From contig JAMCRR010000037.1 of assembly GCA_023381565.1 (NCBI GenBank), forward strand, positions 50,171-114,170: a stretch of DNA of 64,000 nucleotides, given 5' to 3'. This stretch comes from Chloroflexota bacterium. GTDB lineage: Bacteria > Chloroflexota > Anaerolineae > Anaerolineales > Anaerolineaceae. Position numbers and translations under genes: made by a program. The notes under the pieces are model-generated. The model had not been told where the DNA came from, searched no databases, and worked only from the letters and a program-made list of their open reading frames with translations. Shown here piece by piece: positions 25,960 through 34,149 of this stretch (its first letter is position 1; the number at the start of each line of letters is the position of its first letter).

Positions 25960-27320
25960 GGGATGGAGGCAGGGACGGGAGTAAGGAAATAGATGGTCAC
26001 GTTCTGGTGCCAGCCGACATAGTTGGCATCGTCGTATCCCAAATCGATCCAATTGGCGCCACCCACTCCGCCGCCGATGTCTGCGATGGTGCCCACGCCG
26101 TATCCGGGAATGTAGACCTGTTGGCCTTTCATCTGGTTATACCAGGAACGAATGACCGCCACGATACCTTTCGTCAGGCGTGCTCCGCTGGCGGTGGTAT
26201 CGGAGCACGATCCGGTGCCCACATTGCATGGGGAATAGGAAGTGGCGTAGGCGTTCACTGCCCGCCAGTAATGGATCGTTGTGCCGTCGACGGTGGCCGT
26301 ATGCACGACAGCCTGAGTCCCATAGCCCAGCACTTGCGTCTGAGGCTGCCGCGCCACCCACTCTCCTTCCGTCTGCCGCGAGATTTCTTTCCCATCTTCA
26401 GTGCGCACGCGCACACGGGTAACCTGGATGCCGGGGACGCCCGCGCGGATCACGCTGTGCTGGTCGAGCTCGGTCTGCGGATCGGGCTGGTATGTGCTCT
26501 TGAAGGGGATTGTCTTTTGTTCCAATAGCACGTTTTCTTCCACATGCACCACGCGGATCTGTCCATTCGCAGGGAGGGGCTGATCCTCAGCGGGTGCGCT
26601 GTAATCCAGGCCCTGCAGCGGCAGCCCGGCGCCGGAAAGCGCTTCACCAACCGTGGATGCAGCGGAGCGCAGGGCGACTTTCTGGCCCGGCAGGGTGATG
26701 GTGAGCGGGACTGCCCGCCGGATGCTCACGCGTAAGGGCCGGTCCAATAGGGTGCTCAGGGGTGGGTCGATGCGGTCGGCAGAGTCCAGATTTACGCCGG
26801 CATCCCATAAAGCCTGGCCGAGCGAGGAGGCGCTGGAATAGATGACGCGCTCCTCTTTTCCGTCGACGAGGGTGATGGGAATAGCCTGGGTGAACTGGAG
26901 CACGTGCGCCTCGGGAGTGAGAGGCCTGGCAGGGTCAATGGGCAATCCGTTGGAGAAGAGCTGTTCGCCGCCAAACAGGCGCAGGCCGGTTTGCAGCAGC
27001 AGATTAGCAGGCAGGCGCTCAGCGGTGAACAGCGAGGTGGTTTTGCCGTCGATCTGGATTTCGACCGGAACGGCTTGCTCCAGGCGAATCTGATCGAGGC
27101 TGACAATCCAGGTCTGCGGGGAGGGGGAGACCCGGTCGCCGGGGCGGATGGGTATGCCCGCCTGCCGAAGGAGGCCTCCGACAGTTACCGCCTCCGGCAC
27201 CAGCGAAGATGTTTTTCCATCGACAACCAGCGTTACCGGCTGGCGAAACCACAGCCAGACCAGCAGCATCCCGCCCAAAGCCAACCCGGCGGAGAAAGTG
27301 TACAGGCGCAGGGGTTTCAT
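25944..27320 (-). CDS. DUF348-G5-3D cell-wall protein (YabE/Rpf-like)
   Basis: A 458-residue exported protein. It has a signal anchor (about residues 5-25), four ubiquitin-like DUF348 modules (about 28-75, 84-130, 140-185, 195-245), a G5 domain (about 255-335; VHVEENVLLEQKTIPF), and a C-terminal 3D domain with its Asp residues (about 360-450; NAYATSYSPC, VYIPGYGVGTIADIGGG, WIDLGYDD). 3D domains are the lytic-transglycosylase-like catalytic part of MltA/YabE/Sps proteins that remodel peptidoglycan. The gene order with rsmA is conserved in Gram-positive bacteria. Confidence 0.9.
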   Translation of the reverse strand: MKPLRLYTFSAGLALGGMLLVWLWFRQPVTLVVDGKTSSLVPEAVTVGGLLRQAGIPIRPGDRVSPSPQTWIVSLDQIRLEQAVPVEIQIDGKTTSLFTAERLPANLLLQTGLRLFGGEQLFSNGLPIDPARPLTPEAHVLQFTQAIPITLVDGKEERVIYSSASSLGQALWDAGVNLDSADRIDPPLSTLLDRPLRVSIRRAVPLTITLPGQKVALRSAASTVGEALSGAGLPLQGLDYSAPAEDQPLPANGQIRVVHVEENVLLEQKTIPFKSTYQPDPQTELDQHSVIRAGVPGIQVTRVRVRTEDGKEISRQTEGEWVARQPQTQVLGYGTQAVVHTATVDGTTIHYWRAVNAYATSYSPCNVGTGSCSDTTASGARLTKGIVAVIRSWYNQMKGQQVYIPGYGVGTIADIGGGVGGANWIDLGYDDANYVGWHQNVTIYFLTPVPASIPWILP

Positions 27321-27339
27321 GATGAGGGGATTCTAACAG

Positions 27340-27384
27340 AAAAAAAGCAAATCTCTCTGGGCCTTATCTCAGGCCAGAGAGATT
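27340..27384 (-). terminator. Rho-independent terminator of tRNA-Phe
   Basis: Read on the minus strand, arms AATCTCTCTGGCC and GGCCCAGAGAGATT (about 27350-27384) enclose a short loop, followed by TGC and seven T residues. It lies 25 nt past the tRNA 3' end and before the 3D/G5 gene. Confidence 0.85.
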
Positions 27385-27409
27385 ACTCGAAATAATTCCT
27401 GCGTTTCTG

Positions 27410-27482
27410 TGCCGAGAGCCAGAATCGGACTGGCGACACCGCGATTTTCAGTCGCGTGCTCTACCAACTGAGCTATCTCGGC
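27410..27482 (-). tRNA. tRNA-Phe(GAA)
   Basis: A 73-nt reverse-strand tRNA. The acceptor GCCGAGA begins at 27482 and its partner ends next to the A discriminator at 27410. The D-arm is TAGCTCAGTTGGTAGAGC, the anticodon loop CTGAAAA (anticodon GAA) and the T-loop TTCGATT, read on the minus strand as CCGATTC. CCA is not encoded. It decodes UUC/UUU. Confidence 0.95.
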
Positions 27483-27664
27483 GGGAGGTGACGCATCAAT
27501 TGCACGAACGGGCAGATTGTACCCGCAACAGTACCCCTTGTCAAGAAAATCGCTCACCCGAATAACGAAGTGCGGTCATTTTCGTTTAATAGTTTGAAAG
27601 TTAAAATGGGTAAGGTGGTAAAATTAAAACACAGCATAGCGATGATCAAGACGAAGGAGTGACA

Positions 27665-28798
27665 GTGAGCAGCTGGCCAGGGAAGTACGTCATTGGCTTA
27701 ACCGGGAACATTGCCACCGGGAAGACAGTAGTGCGCCGCATGCTGGAGCATCTGGGCGCATACGGCATCGACGCTGACGCGCTGGCTCACAGGGCAATCG
27801 CCCGCGACGCCCCCGGGTATAAACCGGTGGTGGATACCTTCGGGCGCTGGATCCTGGGACCCGATCTGCAGATCGACCGCTCGCGCCTGGGGACGATCGT
27901 CTTCTCCAACCCTGAAGCTCTGACTTTGCTGGAAGGCATTGTCCATCCGCTCGTGCGGCAGGCGATCGATGTGATCGTGAAGCGCTCTACTCAACCGGTA
28001 GCCGTCATCGAGGCAATCAAGCTCCTGGAAACCGACCTGCACAAATCCTGCGACAGCTTGTGGGTAACCTTTGCCCCCCAAATGGTGCAGATGGCTAGGC
28101 TGATGGACAACCGTAAAATGCCTGAGAGCGAGGCGCGCCAACGGTTAACTGTCCAGCCGCCACAGGAGCAAAAGATCAACCAGGCGAACGTCGTCATTCG
28201 CAATGGTGGCTCCTTCGAGGAGACGTGGCGCCAGGTGACGGCAGCCTGGCAGCGCCTCCCCCCGATTGCCGAGACTGCACCGGTGCCGCCGAAAACGACT
28301 TCCCGCGGTGAATGGACCATCGAGCGCGGTAAGCCGCGCCACTCGGAGGAGATCGCCGCCCTGATAACACGCCTGGGTGTGAACGGCAAGGTTGTGAGCA
28401 AGAATGACGTGATGGCAGCCTTTGGCGAGAAAGCCTTTATGCTGCTGCAGCGGAATAACCAGCTGGTCGGTGTGATAGGCTGGCAGGTCGAAAATCTGGT
28501 GGCACGCACCACCGACGTTTACCTGGAGGCAAACATCCAGGTGGAGGAAGCCTTACCGGTATTGATAGCCGAGATGGAACATGCTTCGAAGGATCTGCAA
28601 AGCGAGGCGTCATTGATGTTTGTATCTCCAAAGCTCGCCCGGTTAGATGGCATGTGGAAAGAACTGGGTTACGAGCAGCGCACTCCTCAATCCCTCAACG
28701 TGCAAGCCTGGCAAGAGGCTGCCGTAGAGTCGATGCCGCAAGGCTCGGTGCTTCATTTCAAGCAACTCCGGCAGGATCGGATTCTAAGGCCGATCTAG
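27665..28798 (+). CDS. coaE: Dephospho-CoA kinase fused to an acetyltransferase-like C-terminal domain
   Basis: Residues 1 to about 200 are CoaE: P-loop GLTGNIATGKTVVRR, IDADALAHRAI, GIVHPLVRQ, and a lid region with SEARQRLTVQPP. CoaE phosphorylates the 3' hydroxyl of dephospho-CoA in the last step of CoA synthesis. A further 150 or so residues follow a Pro/Thr linker, containing EEIAALITRLGVNG and NQLVGVIGWQVENLVART, which looks like a GNAT-type fold though catalytic residues are not clear. I prefer the GTG at 27665 (GGAG 5-6 nt upstream) to the GTG at 27659. Confidence 0.85.
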   Translation: MSSWPGKYVIGLTGNIATGKTVVRRMLEHLGAYGIDADALAHRAIARDAPGYKPVVDTFGRWILGPDLQIDRSRLGTIVFSNPEALTLLEGIVHPLVRQAIDVIVKRSTQPVAVIEAIKLLETDLHKSCDSLWVTFAPQMVQMARLMDNRKMPESEARQRLTVQPPQEQKINQANVVIRNGGSFEETWRQVTAAWQRLPPIAETAPVPPKTTSRGEWTIERGKPRHSEEIAALITRLGVNGKVVSKNDVMAAFGEKAFMLLQRNNQLVGVIGWQVENLVARTTDVYLEANIQVEEALPVLIAEMEHASKDLQSEASLMFVSPKLARLDGMWKELGYEQRTPQSLNVQAWQEAAVESMPQGSVLHFKQLRQDRILRPI

Positions 28799-28840
28799 CC
28801 GGTTTTTTTAGGGCTGGCATTTTTCGTGTAACGTAATGTT

Positions 28841-29737
28841 GTGGTGGCTACACTTTTTGGTGAACTGCTCCTGATTTTTGAACGATTGACCTGGTTGAGC
28901 CTGATTGACCTGTTTCTGGTCACCATGGTCTTTTTTTCCATTCTGATGCTGGTGCGGGATACCCACGCAGTCGTATTACTGCGCGGGGTGCTGCTGCTAA
29001 TCTTACTGCTCAGTGTCTTGACCAGCCTGGTCAATCTGCCGGCATTCTCCTGGCTAATCCGCACCATCTTGCCATCGCTGGTCATTGTTATCCCGGTCGT
29101 CTTCGCGCCTGAGATTCGCCGCGCCTTAGAGCGCCTGGGTCGCGCCGGCTCCGGTGCCGGCGCAATCTGGTCGCGTAACGGCCGCGCAGGGGTAGCTGCC
29201 GTGCAGGAGACGGTCAAGGCGGTGGTCAGCGCCTCAGGGCGCCTCTCGGCTCGCCAGCATGGGGCGTTGATCATTTTGCAACGCGGGGATAACCTGCAGG
29301 AGTATATGCGCACGGGTGTCCAGATTGGCGCAGCCGTAACCCCTGAGATTTTGCTCCAGATCTTTTATCCAAATACGCCTCTCCACGATGGGGCAGTCAT
29401 TATTGCCGAAAATAAAGTGGTGGCTGCCGGATGCGTCATGCCGCTTTCAGCCTCGGGCATCCTGGGACGTTCTCCCGAACGCCACCAGATGGGGCTGCGC
29501 CACAGGGCTGCTCTGGGCATTTCGGAGGCCAGCGATGCCATCGCTGTAGTGGTTTCCGAAGAGACAGGATCGATTTCTATCGCCCACGCCGGCAGGATTA
29601 TCCGCCGTCTGGACCCCGACCGGTTGGAGAATGTGCTGCTGGCTTTCTATCGACCCACCTACTTATCCGCCAGTTCGGGAAACTTCTTAGAGCGGTTGTT
29701 TTCCATCAAGCCGCGCAGCCAAAGGGAGGAGGATTAA
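28841..29737 (+). CDS. cdaA: Diadenylate cyclase CdaA (c-di-AMP synthesis)
   Basis: A 298-residue membrane protein with three N-terminal spans (about residues 10-90) and a DisA_N catalytic domain (about 120-260). The DGA motif is in NTPLHDGAVIIAEN and the RHR motif is in GLRHRAALGISE. It condenses two ATP into c-di-AMP, which controls potassium and osmolyte transport. The start is a GTG at 28841, followed by GTG. The ybbR-like partner begins 1 nt after its stop, the standard cdaA-cdaR pairing. Confidence 0.95.
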   Translation: MVATLFGELLLIFERLTWLSLIDLFLVTMVFFSILMLVRDTHAVVLLRGVLLLILLLSVLTSLVNLPAFSWLIRTILPSLVIVIPVVFAPEIRRALERLGRAGSGAGAIWSRNGRAGVAAVQETVKAVVSASGRLSARQHGALIILQRGDNLQEYMRTGVQIGAAVTPEILLQIFYPNTPLHDGAVIIAENKVVAAGCVMPLSASGILGRSPERHQMGLRHRAALGISEASDAIAVVVSEETGSISIAHAGRIIRRLDPDRLENVLLAFYRPTYLSASSGNFLERLFSIKPRSQREED

Positions 29738-29738
29738 T

Positions 29739-31013
29739 ATGGTGCAGATGCTGCGCCGGTGGGCGCGAAACCTGCCAACATTGATCCTGTCCTTTGCGCT
29801 GGCGCTTGCAGTCTGGATCACGGCGGTAACTCAAGAAGATCCAAACCTCAACCAGCTTTATCCGCAGCCGGTGCAGGTCGAGGTGGTCAGCCTGGATCCC
29901 AGCCTGGTGTTGACGAGCATGTCGCCGCGCCAGGTGAGCGTGCGCATCAACGCCCCTCAGAGCATTTGGAACCGGCTGTACTCCGAAACGGGGTTGATTA
30001 CCGCAGTGGTCGATCTATCCGGCCTGGGTACAGGGACGCACCGTGTGCCGGTCAAAGTGCAGCCTGCTGCCGGCGTGCGACCGATCGAGATTGTATCCAC
30101 CACCCCTCAAAACATATCCGTGACATTGGAAAATCTGGCCTCGCACAGCTTTGCGATTCACATGGATATTACGGGTAATCCCGCGGTAGGATTCCAGGCG
30201 GGAAACGCCAGCCTGAGCTCGACCACCGCGGATATCTCCGGCCCGCAAAGCCTGGTCGAATCGGTGAAGGAAGTGCGCGCCTCGCTCAACCTCGCCCAAG
30301 CGAATGAAAATATTGACCGTTCGGTAACCCTGCAGCCGCTGGATGCGAATTTGCAGGTCGTGAACGGAGTGACAGTAAATCCGTCGGAAGTGACTGTGCA
30401 AGTGCCGATCACCCAGCGCTATGGCTACCGCAATGTGGCGGTTAAGGTGGTTGTGCAGGGGCAGGTGGCGCTGGGCTACCGGTTGACTTATATTTCGGTT
30501 ACTCCGGTAGCAGTCACCGTCTTTTCTGCTGACCCGACAATCGTGGACGGTTTGCCGGGATACGTCGAAACTCAGCCGGTCGATCTGGCCGGTGTCAAGA
30601 CTGACATTGAAGCACAGGTACAGCTGAATCTGCCCAGCGGGGTCTCCGTCGTCGGCAACCAACCCGTCCTGGTACAAATTGGTGTTACCCCAATTGAAAG
30701 TAACCTGACGATGAGCAGCCTGCCGGTCAAGGTCACCAGCCTGGCGCCGAATCTGGCGGCGCAGGTTTCGCCCCCTAATGTAGACGTGATCCTTTCGGGC
30801 GCGTTGCCTATATTGGATACGCTCACCCCAGCGGATGTGAGTGTCATCGTGGACCTGACGGGCAAGGAAGTGGGCACCTACCAGGTAACCCCCACCGTCA
30901 AGCTGAAAAACCAGGACCTGGTGAGTACAACGGAGAGTGCGAGTACGGTCGAGGTCCAGGTAATCGTAGCCCCCACACCAACACCCACACCAAGACCCAC
31001 ACCAAAACCCTGA
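29739..31013 (+). CDS. cdaR: YbbR-domain protein, CdaR-type regulator of CdaA
   Basis: A 424-residue protein with one N-terminal span (LPTLILSFALALAVWITAV) and four YbbR-type beta modules outside the membrane (about residues 45-125, 130-215, 225-310, 315-410; markers PVQVEVVSL, SFAIHMDITGNP, NVAVKVVVQG, LPVKVTSLAP). It ends in a Thr-Pro-rich tail. CdaR proteins modulate diadenylate cyclase activity in Firmicutes. The close spacing with cdaA supports the same role here. Confidence 0.9.
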   Translation: MVQMLRRWARNLPTLILSFALALAVWITAVTQEDPNLNQLYPQPVQVEVVSLDPSLVLTSMSPRQVSVRINAPQSIWNRLYSETGLITAVVDLSGLGTGTHRVPVKVQPAAGVRPIEIVSTTPQNISVTLENLASHSFAIHMDITGNPAVGFQAGNASLSSTTADISGPQSLVESVKEVRASLNLAQANENIDRSVTLQPLDANLQVVNGVTVNPSEVTVQVPITQRYGYRNVAVKVVVQGQVALGYRLTYISVTPVAVTVFSADPTIVDGLPGYVETQPVDLAGVKTDIEAQVQLNLPSGVSVVGNQPVLVQIGVTPIESNLTMSSLPVKVTSLAPNLAAQVSPPNVDVILSGALPILDTLTPADVSVIVDLTGKEVGTYQVTPTVKLKNQDLVSTTESASTVEVQVIVAPTPTPTPRPTPKP

Positions 31014-31022
31014 GGATCATTC

Positions 31023-32384
31023 ATGACCAAACCGGTAGTAGCTCTGGTTGGCCGGCCAAACGTAGGGAAAAGCACGTTATTCAACCGTCTGGCCGGAGAA
31101 CGGTTAGCCATCGTCGACGAAGTGCCGGGGACCACGCGCGACCGCCTGGCTTCTGAGGCGCTGTGGAACGGCGTGCCCTTCACGATCGTCGACACCGGGG
31201 GGATTGATCCCTCGACGGGAGGCAAAGAACCGCTCTCAGTGGGGTCGGCAGAATACATCCGGCAGATTCAAAACCAGGCAGAGATTGCCATCCAGGAAGC
31301 GGATGCGGTCTTATTCGTCGTCGATGCAGCCAGCGGGGTCACCCCGGCTGACCGTGAGGTTGCGCAGATTCTACGGCGCAACCAACGCGAAAATGAAGGC
31401 CGTCTCGAGCCGCCAGTGTTTTTGGTGGTCAATAAGTGCGACAGCCCCGAGCTGCGAGACCAGGCGATTGAGTTCTACGAGCTGGGGATGGGAGAGCCAT
31501 ATCCCATTTCCGCTATTCATGGGACCCAGACCGGCGACCTGCTCGATGCCCTGGTGAGCTCCTTCGCCGAGCGCGCAGATGAAGGAGAGGATGATTCGGT
31601 CAAGATCGCTATCGTGGGAAAGCCTAACGTGGGCAAATCCAGCCTGCTGAATGTGTTGGTCGGCGAGGAACGCGCCATCGTCAGCCCGATTGCCGGGACG
31701 ACGCGCGATGCCGTCGATACCCACCTGGATTTCGGCGATATCCCCATTACGTTGATCGATACGGCCGGCATCCGGCGACGCGGGCGCATCCTTCCAGGTG
31801 TGGAGAAATTCAGCGTGCTGCGCTCTATGCGGGCTATCGAAAGAGCTGATGTTGCCCTCCTGGTGATTGACGCCATCAGCGGAATCAGCGCTCAGGATAC
31901 TCACATCGCCGGGTTTATCCTGGAAGCCTGGAAGAGCGCTGTGGTGCTGGTCAACAAGTGGGATGCCATCTCCAAAGATAACACCACGATGTCCATCTAT
32001 ACGCGGCGTCTGCGTGAGGAGCTCAACTTCATGGATTACATCCCAATCCTGTTCATCTCGGCCAAGACCGGGCAGCGAGTTGATCAAGTGTTGCCGCTGG
32101 CTTTACGCGTCCAGGAAGAGCGCCTGGTAAGGTTGACCACCTCGCAGTTGAACCGCGTCTTGCAGAAAGCGCAGGATGAGCATCCGGCGCCGGCTCATGC
32201 CGGCCGGGCTTTACGTATGTATTACGGCACCCAGGTGCGCAGCGACCCGCCCACCTTCTTGATCTATGTGAACGACCCTTCGCTGGGGCATTTCACTTAC
32301 TTGCGTTACCTGGATAACCGCATTCGCAAAGAATATGGATTTTTGGGGACACCGATCCGGATCATCATGCGCCCAAGGCGCTGA
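31023..32384 (+). CDS. der: Ribosome-assembly GTPase Der (EngA)
   Basis: A 453-residue double-GTPase. It has two G1 loops (GRPNVGKST near residues 8-16, GKPNVGKSS near 199-207), two DTxG motifs (VDTGGID and IDTAGIRRRG), NKCD and NKWD G4 motifs, and a C-terminal KH-like domain ending LGTPIRIIMRPRR. It takes part in 50S subunit maturation. It lies 9 nt after cdaR and is probably in the same operon. Confidence 0.97.
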   Translation: MTKPVVALVGRPNVGKSTLFNRLAGERLAIVDEVPGTTRDRLASEALWNGVPFTIVDTGGIDPSTGGKEPLSVGSAEYIRQIQNQAEIAIQEADAVLFVVDAASGVTPADREVAQILRRNQRENEGRLEPPVFLVVNKCDSPELRDQAIEFYELGMGEPYPISAIHGTQTGDLLDALVSSFAERADEGEDDSVKIAIVGKPNVGKSSLLNVLVGEERAIVSPIAGTTRDAVDTHLDFGDIPITLIDTAGIRRRGRILPGVEKFSVLRSMRAIERADVALLVIDAISGISAQDTHIAGFILEAWKSAVVLVNKWDAISKDNTTMSIYTRRLREELNFMDYIPILFISAKTGQRVDQVLPLALRVQEERLVRLTTSQLNRVLQKAQDEHPAPAHAGRALRMYYGTQVRSDPPTFLIYVNDPSLGHFTYLRYLDNRIRKEYGFLGTPIRIIMRPRR

Positions 32385-32472
32385 ACCTTACAATTTTGAC
32401 CCTTGCTCTTGACCTAAAGCCGTTTTATAATCTTCTTACAAGCGTTTTGTTGAGCAAGATCGGAGGATCGTA

Positions 32473-33060
32473 TTGGATAGCTTTCGGACAGAAATCATTC
32501 CTGAGCAAACTCCCAAGAAACATCGCTCAGGATGTTTCAACTTTGCGGTAGATACGCTGGAGACTGTGCTTCTGGCGCTGATCTTGTTCTTCGGGATCAA
32601 CGCAGTTTCGGCGAGGGTAAGGGTAGAAAATATCAGTATGGAGCCTACCCTGATGCCGGGTGAATTCATGTTAATTGACAAGATTGCTTATAAAATCGGT
32701 AAGCCACAAACGGGCGATATTATCGTTTTCCATTACCCTCGCAACCCATCTGAGGACTTCGTCAAACGAGTTATCGGTCTACCGGGGGAAACTGTTAAGG
32801 TTGCCAACGGGGTGGTATCTATCAACGGTAAAGCGCTGGTTGAACCATACATCGCGGCGCCACCTCAATATACAGGCACATGGACAGTCCCTGCAAACTC
32901 GCTGTTTGTGTTGGGAGATAACCGCAACCAATCCTCGGATTCGCACTCCTGGGGTTTCGTACCCATGTATGATGTGGTTGGGAAAGCGCTGTTCATCTAT
33001 TGGCCCCCTGAAGACTTCCAAGTGATCGATCATCCGGATATCGTCAATGCAGCACGCTGA
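32473..33060 (+). CDS. lepB: Signal peptidase I
   Basis: A 195-residue S26 protease starting at TTG 32473, six nt after GGAGG. It has one N-terminal span (VLLALILFFGINAVSA), the catalytic Ser in NISMEPTLMPG (about residue 57), the general-base Lys in DFVKRVIGLPGE (about 98), and the C-terminal box GDNRNQSSDSHSWGFVP. It removes signal peptides from exported proteins such as those elsewhere in this window. Confidence 0.95.
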   Translation: MDSFRTEIIPEQTPKKHRSGCFNFAVDTLETVLLALILFFGINAVSARVRVENISMEPTLMPGEFMLIDKIAYKIGKPQTGDIIVFHYPRNPSEDFVKRVIGLPGETVKVANGVVSINGKALVEPYIAAPPQYTGTWTVPANSLFVLGDNRNQSSDSHSWGFVPMYDVVGKALFIYWPPEDFQVIDHPDIVNAAR

Positions 33061-33076
33061 TCGAAAATCAAACCCT

Positions 33077-33376
33077 ATGATAAATTCGATCCCCACAGCA
33101 AACAGGGCATGTACGGAATGTCAGGCCGGGCAGATGCATATACATTACCTGACTTATTTCACGTGGCTTGCCGACGAGCTCATCACCGTGCCCAATTTCC
33201 CATCCTGGATTTGCGATGTATGCGGGCGCCGGGAATATGACAGCCACGCGATCAGCCAGTTGAATCTGCTGCTTAATCCGAATGCCGGAAAACCGTCGCC
33301 TCTGGTATCCAGAAGACGCCGTCCCAATTTGTCTGGTAAAAGCTCGCACATCACACCCGATAAACCCCCCTCGTAA
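33077..33376 (+). CDS. YgiT-type zinc-finger protein
   Basis: A small protein of about 99 residues with two CxxC knuckles, CTEC (about residues 11-14) and CDVC (about 46-49). The spacing and the YLTYFTWLADELITVPNFPSWICDVCG context match the YgiT/MqsA N-terminal zinc finger. The MqsA-type helix-turn-helix that would follow is missing, replaced by a basic tail (SRRRRPNLSGKS). There is no MqsR-like toxin beside it. The ribosome binding site is weak, and an upstream ATG at 33047 inside lepB is an alternative start. It is probably cotranscribed with lepB. Confidence 0.68.
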   Translation: MINSIPTANRACTECQAGQMHIHYLTYFTWLADELITVPNFPSWICDVCGRREYDSHAISQLNLLLNPNAGKPSPLVSRRRRPNLSGKSSHITPDKPPS

Positions 33377-33425
33377 TCACACCTTGGTATCGAGTGGGGA
33401 TTTTAGATGATCGTTGCCTTCGACC

Positions 33426-33962
33426 ATGGTACTTCAAGGAATCACTGCGCGCCCGGCCCGGGTAGATTTTATAACCGACTGTTACCGTATTGCCGGTACT
33501 GTGCTGATTACTTCCTCAGGAGTGATGGGGCTGATGAACGACCCCACCAATTCATTAATCGAGATTCAGGATGCCCAAATGGCTTCTCTCCTGGATCCAG
33601 GACAGCTGGCACGGACTTTCAAAAGCGGTTCGCTGATTAAATCCCGCATCATTGCCTGCTGTATGGGGCGCCGTGAAGACCTGGGAGCGCATTCGCTGGC
33701 AAATCGCGGGTATACCCGCTATTCGGAGTATGCTCTTTATTTCAATGTGGGTCGTTACGATGTGAATGCTACAATTGAATGGACAGGCAGGGTTGAATTT
33801 GCCGCCATCCTGGCCGAACCTACCCGGGATTTCATCCCTGCCTTTAACGCAGTGCTGACATCTTTATCCGTCGAGAATATGAAAATCGAATGCCCGGCGA
33901 TCTTAATGAACCGCCGGGCATTCAGTTTGATGGCACTGCAAGACAAGATAGAAGTTGGGTAA
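33426..33962 (+). CDS. Hypothetical protein, 178 aa
   Basis: It begins MVLQGITARPARVDFITDCYRIAG, with internal marker SLLDPGQLARTFKSGSLIKSRIIACCMG and a second half (YNVGRYDVNATIEWTG type) with alternating beta character. There is no signal peptide, membrane span or known motif. The reading frame has clear third-position G/C preference and no stops over 178 codons, so I believe it is coding. I do not recognise the family. The intergenic 33963-34149 that follows shows no obvious terminator. Confidence 0.6.
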   Translation: MVLQGITARPARVDFITDCYRIAGTVLITSSGVMGLMNDPTNSLIEIQDAQMASLLDPGQLARTFKSGSLIKSRIIACCMGRREDLGAHSLANRGYTRYSEYALYFNVGRYDVNATIEWTGRVEFAAILAEPTRDFIPAFNAVLTSLSVENMKIECPAILMNRRAFSLMALQDKIEVG

Positions 33963-34149
33963 AGCCGCTCACCGCATGATCAACCCACCCGGTTACAGGC
34001 TGTGGAGAGGTGTACCTGCTCCAGATATTCCCCACTCCCCTTTGCGCGCATAATTCTCTTTCCCGTGTTAGGACGAGACACAATCGGGATAATCCCTACC
34101 CAAATGGCGGGGAATTCCCGGATGATTAGCCTTCATTAAACTGCTCTCG

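Noticed and set aside
33077-33376. A MqsRA-type toxin-antitoxin pair at the YgiT-like gene
   Set aside because: The helix-turn-helix part of MqsA is missing, and neither neighbour (lepB or the 178-aa protein) resembles an MqsR, RelE or other RNase toxin.
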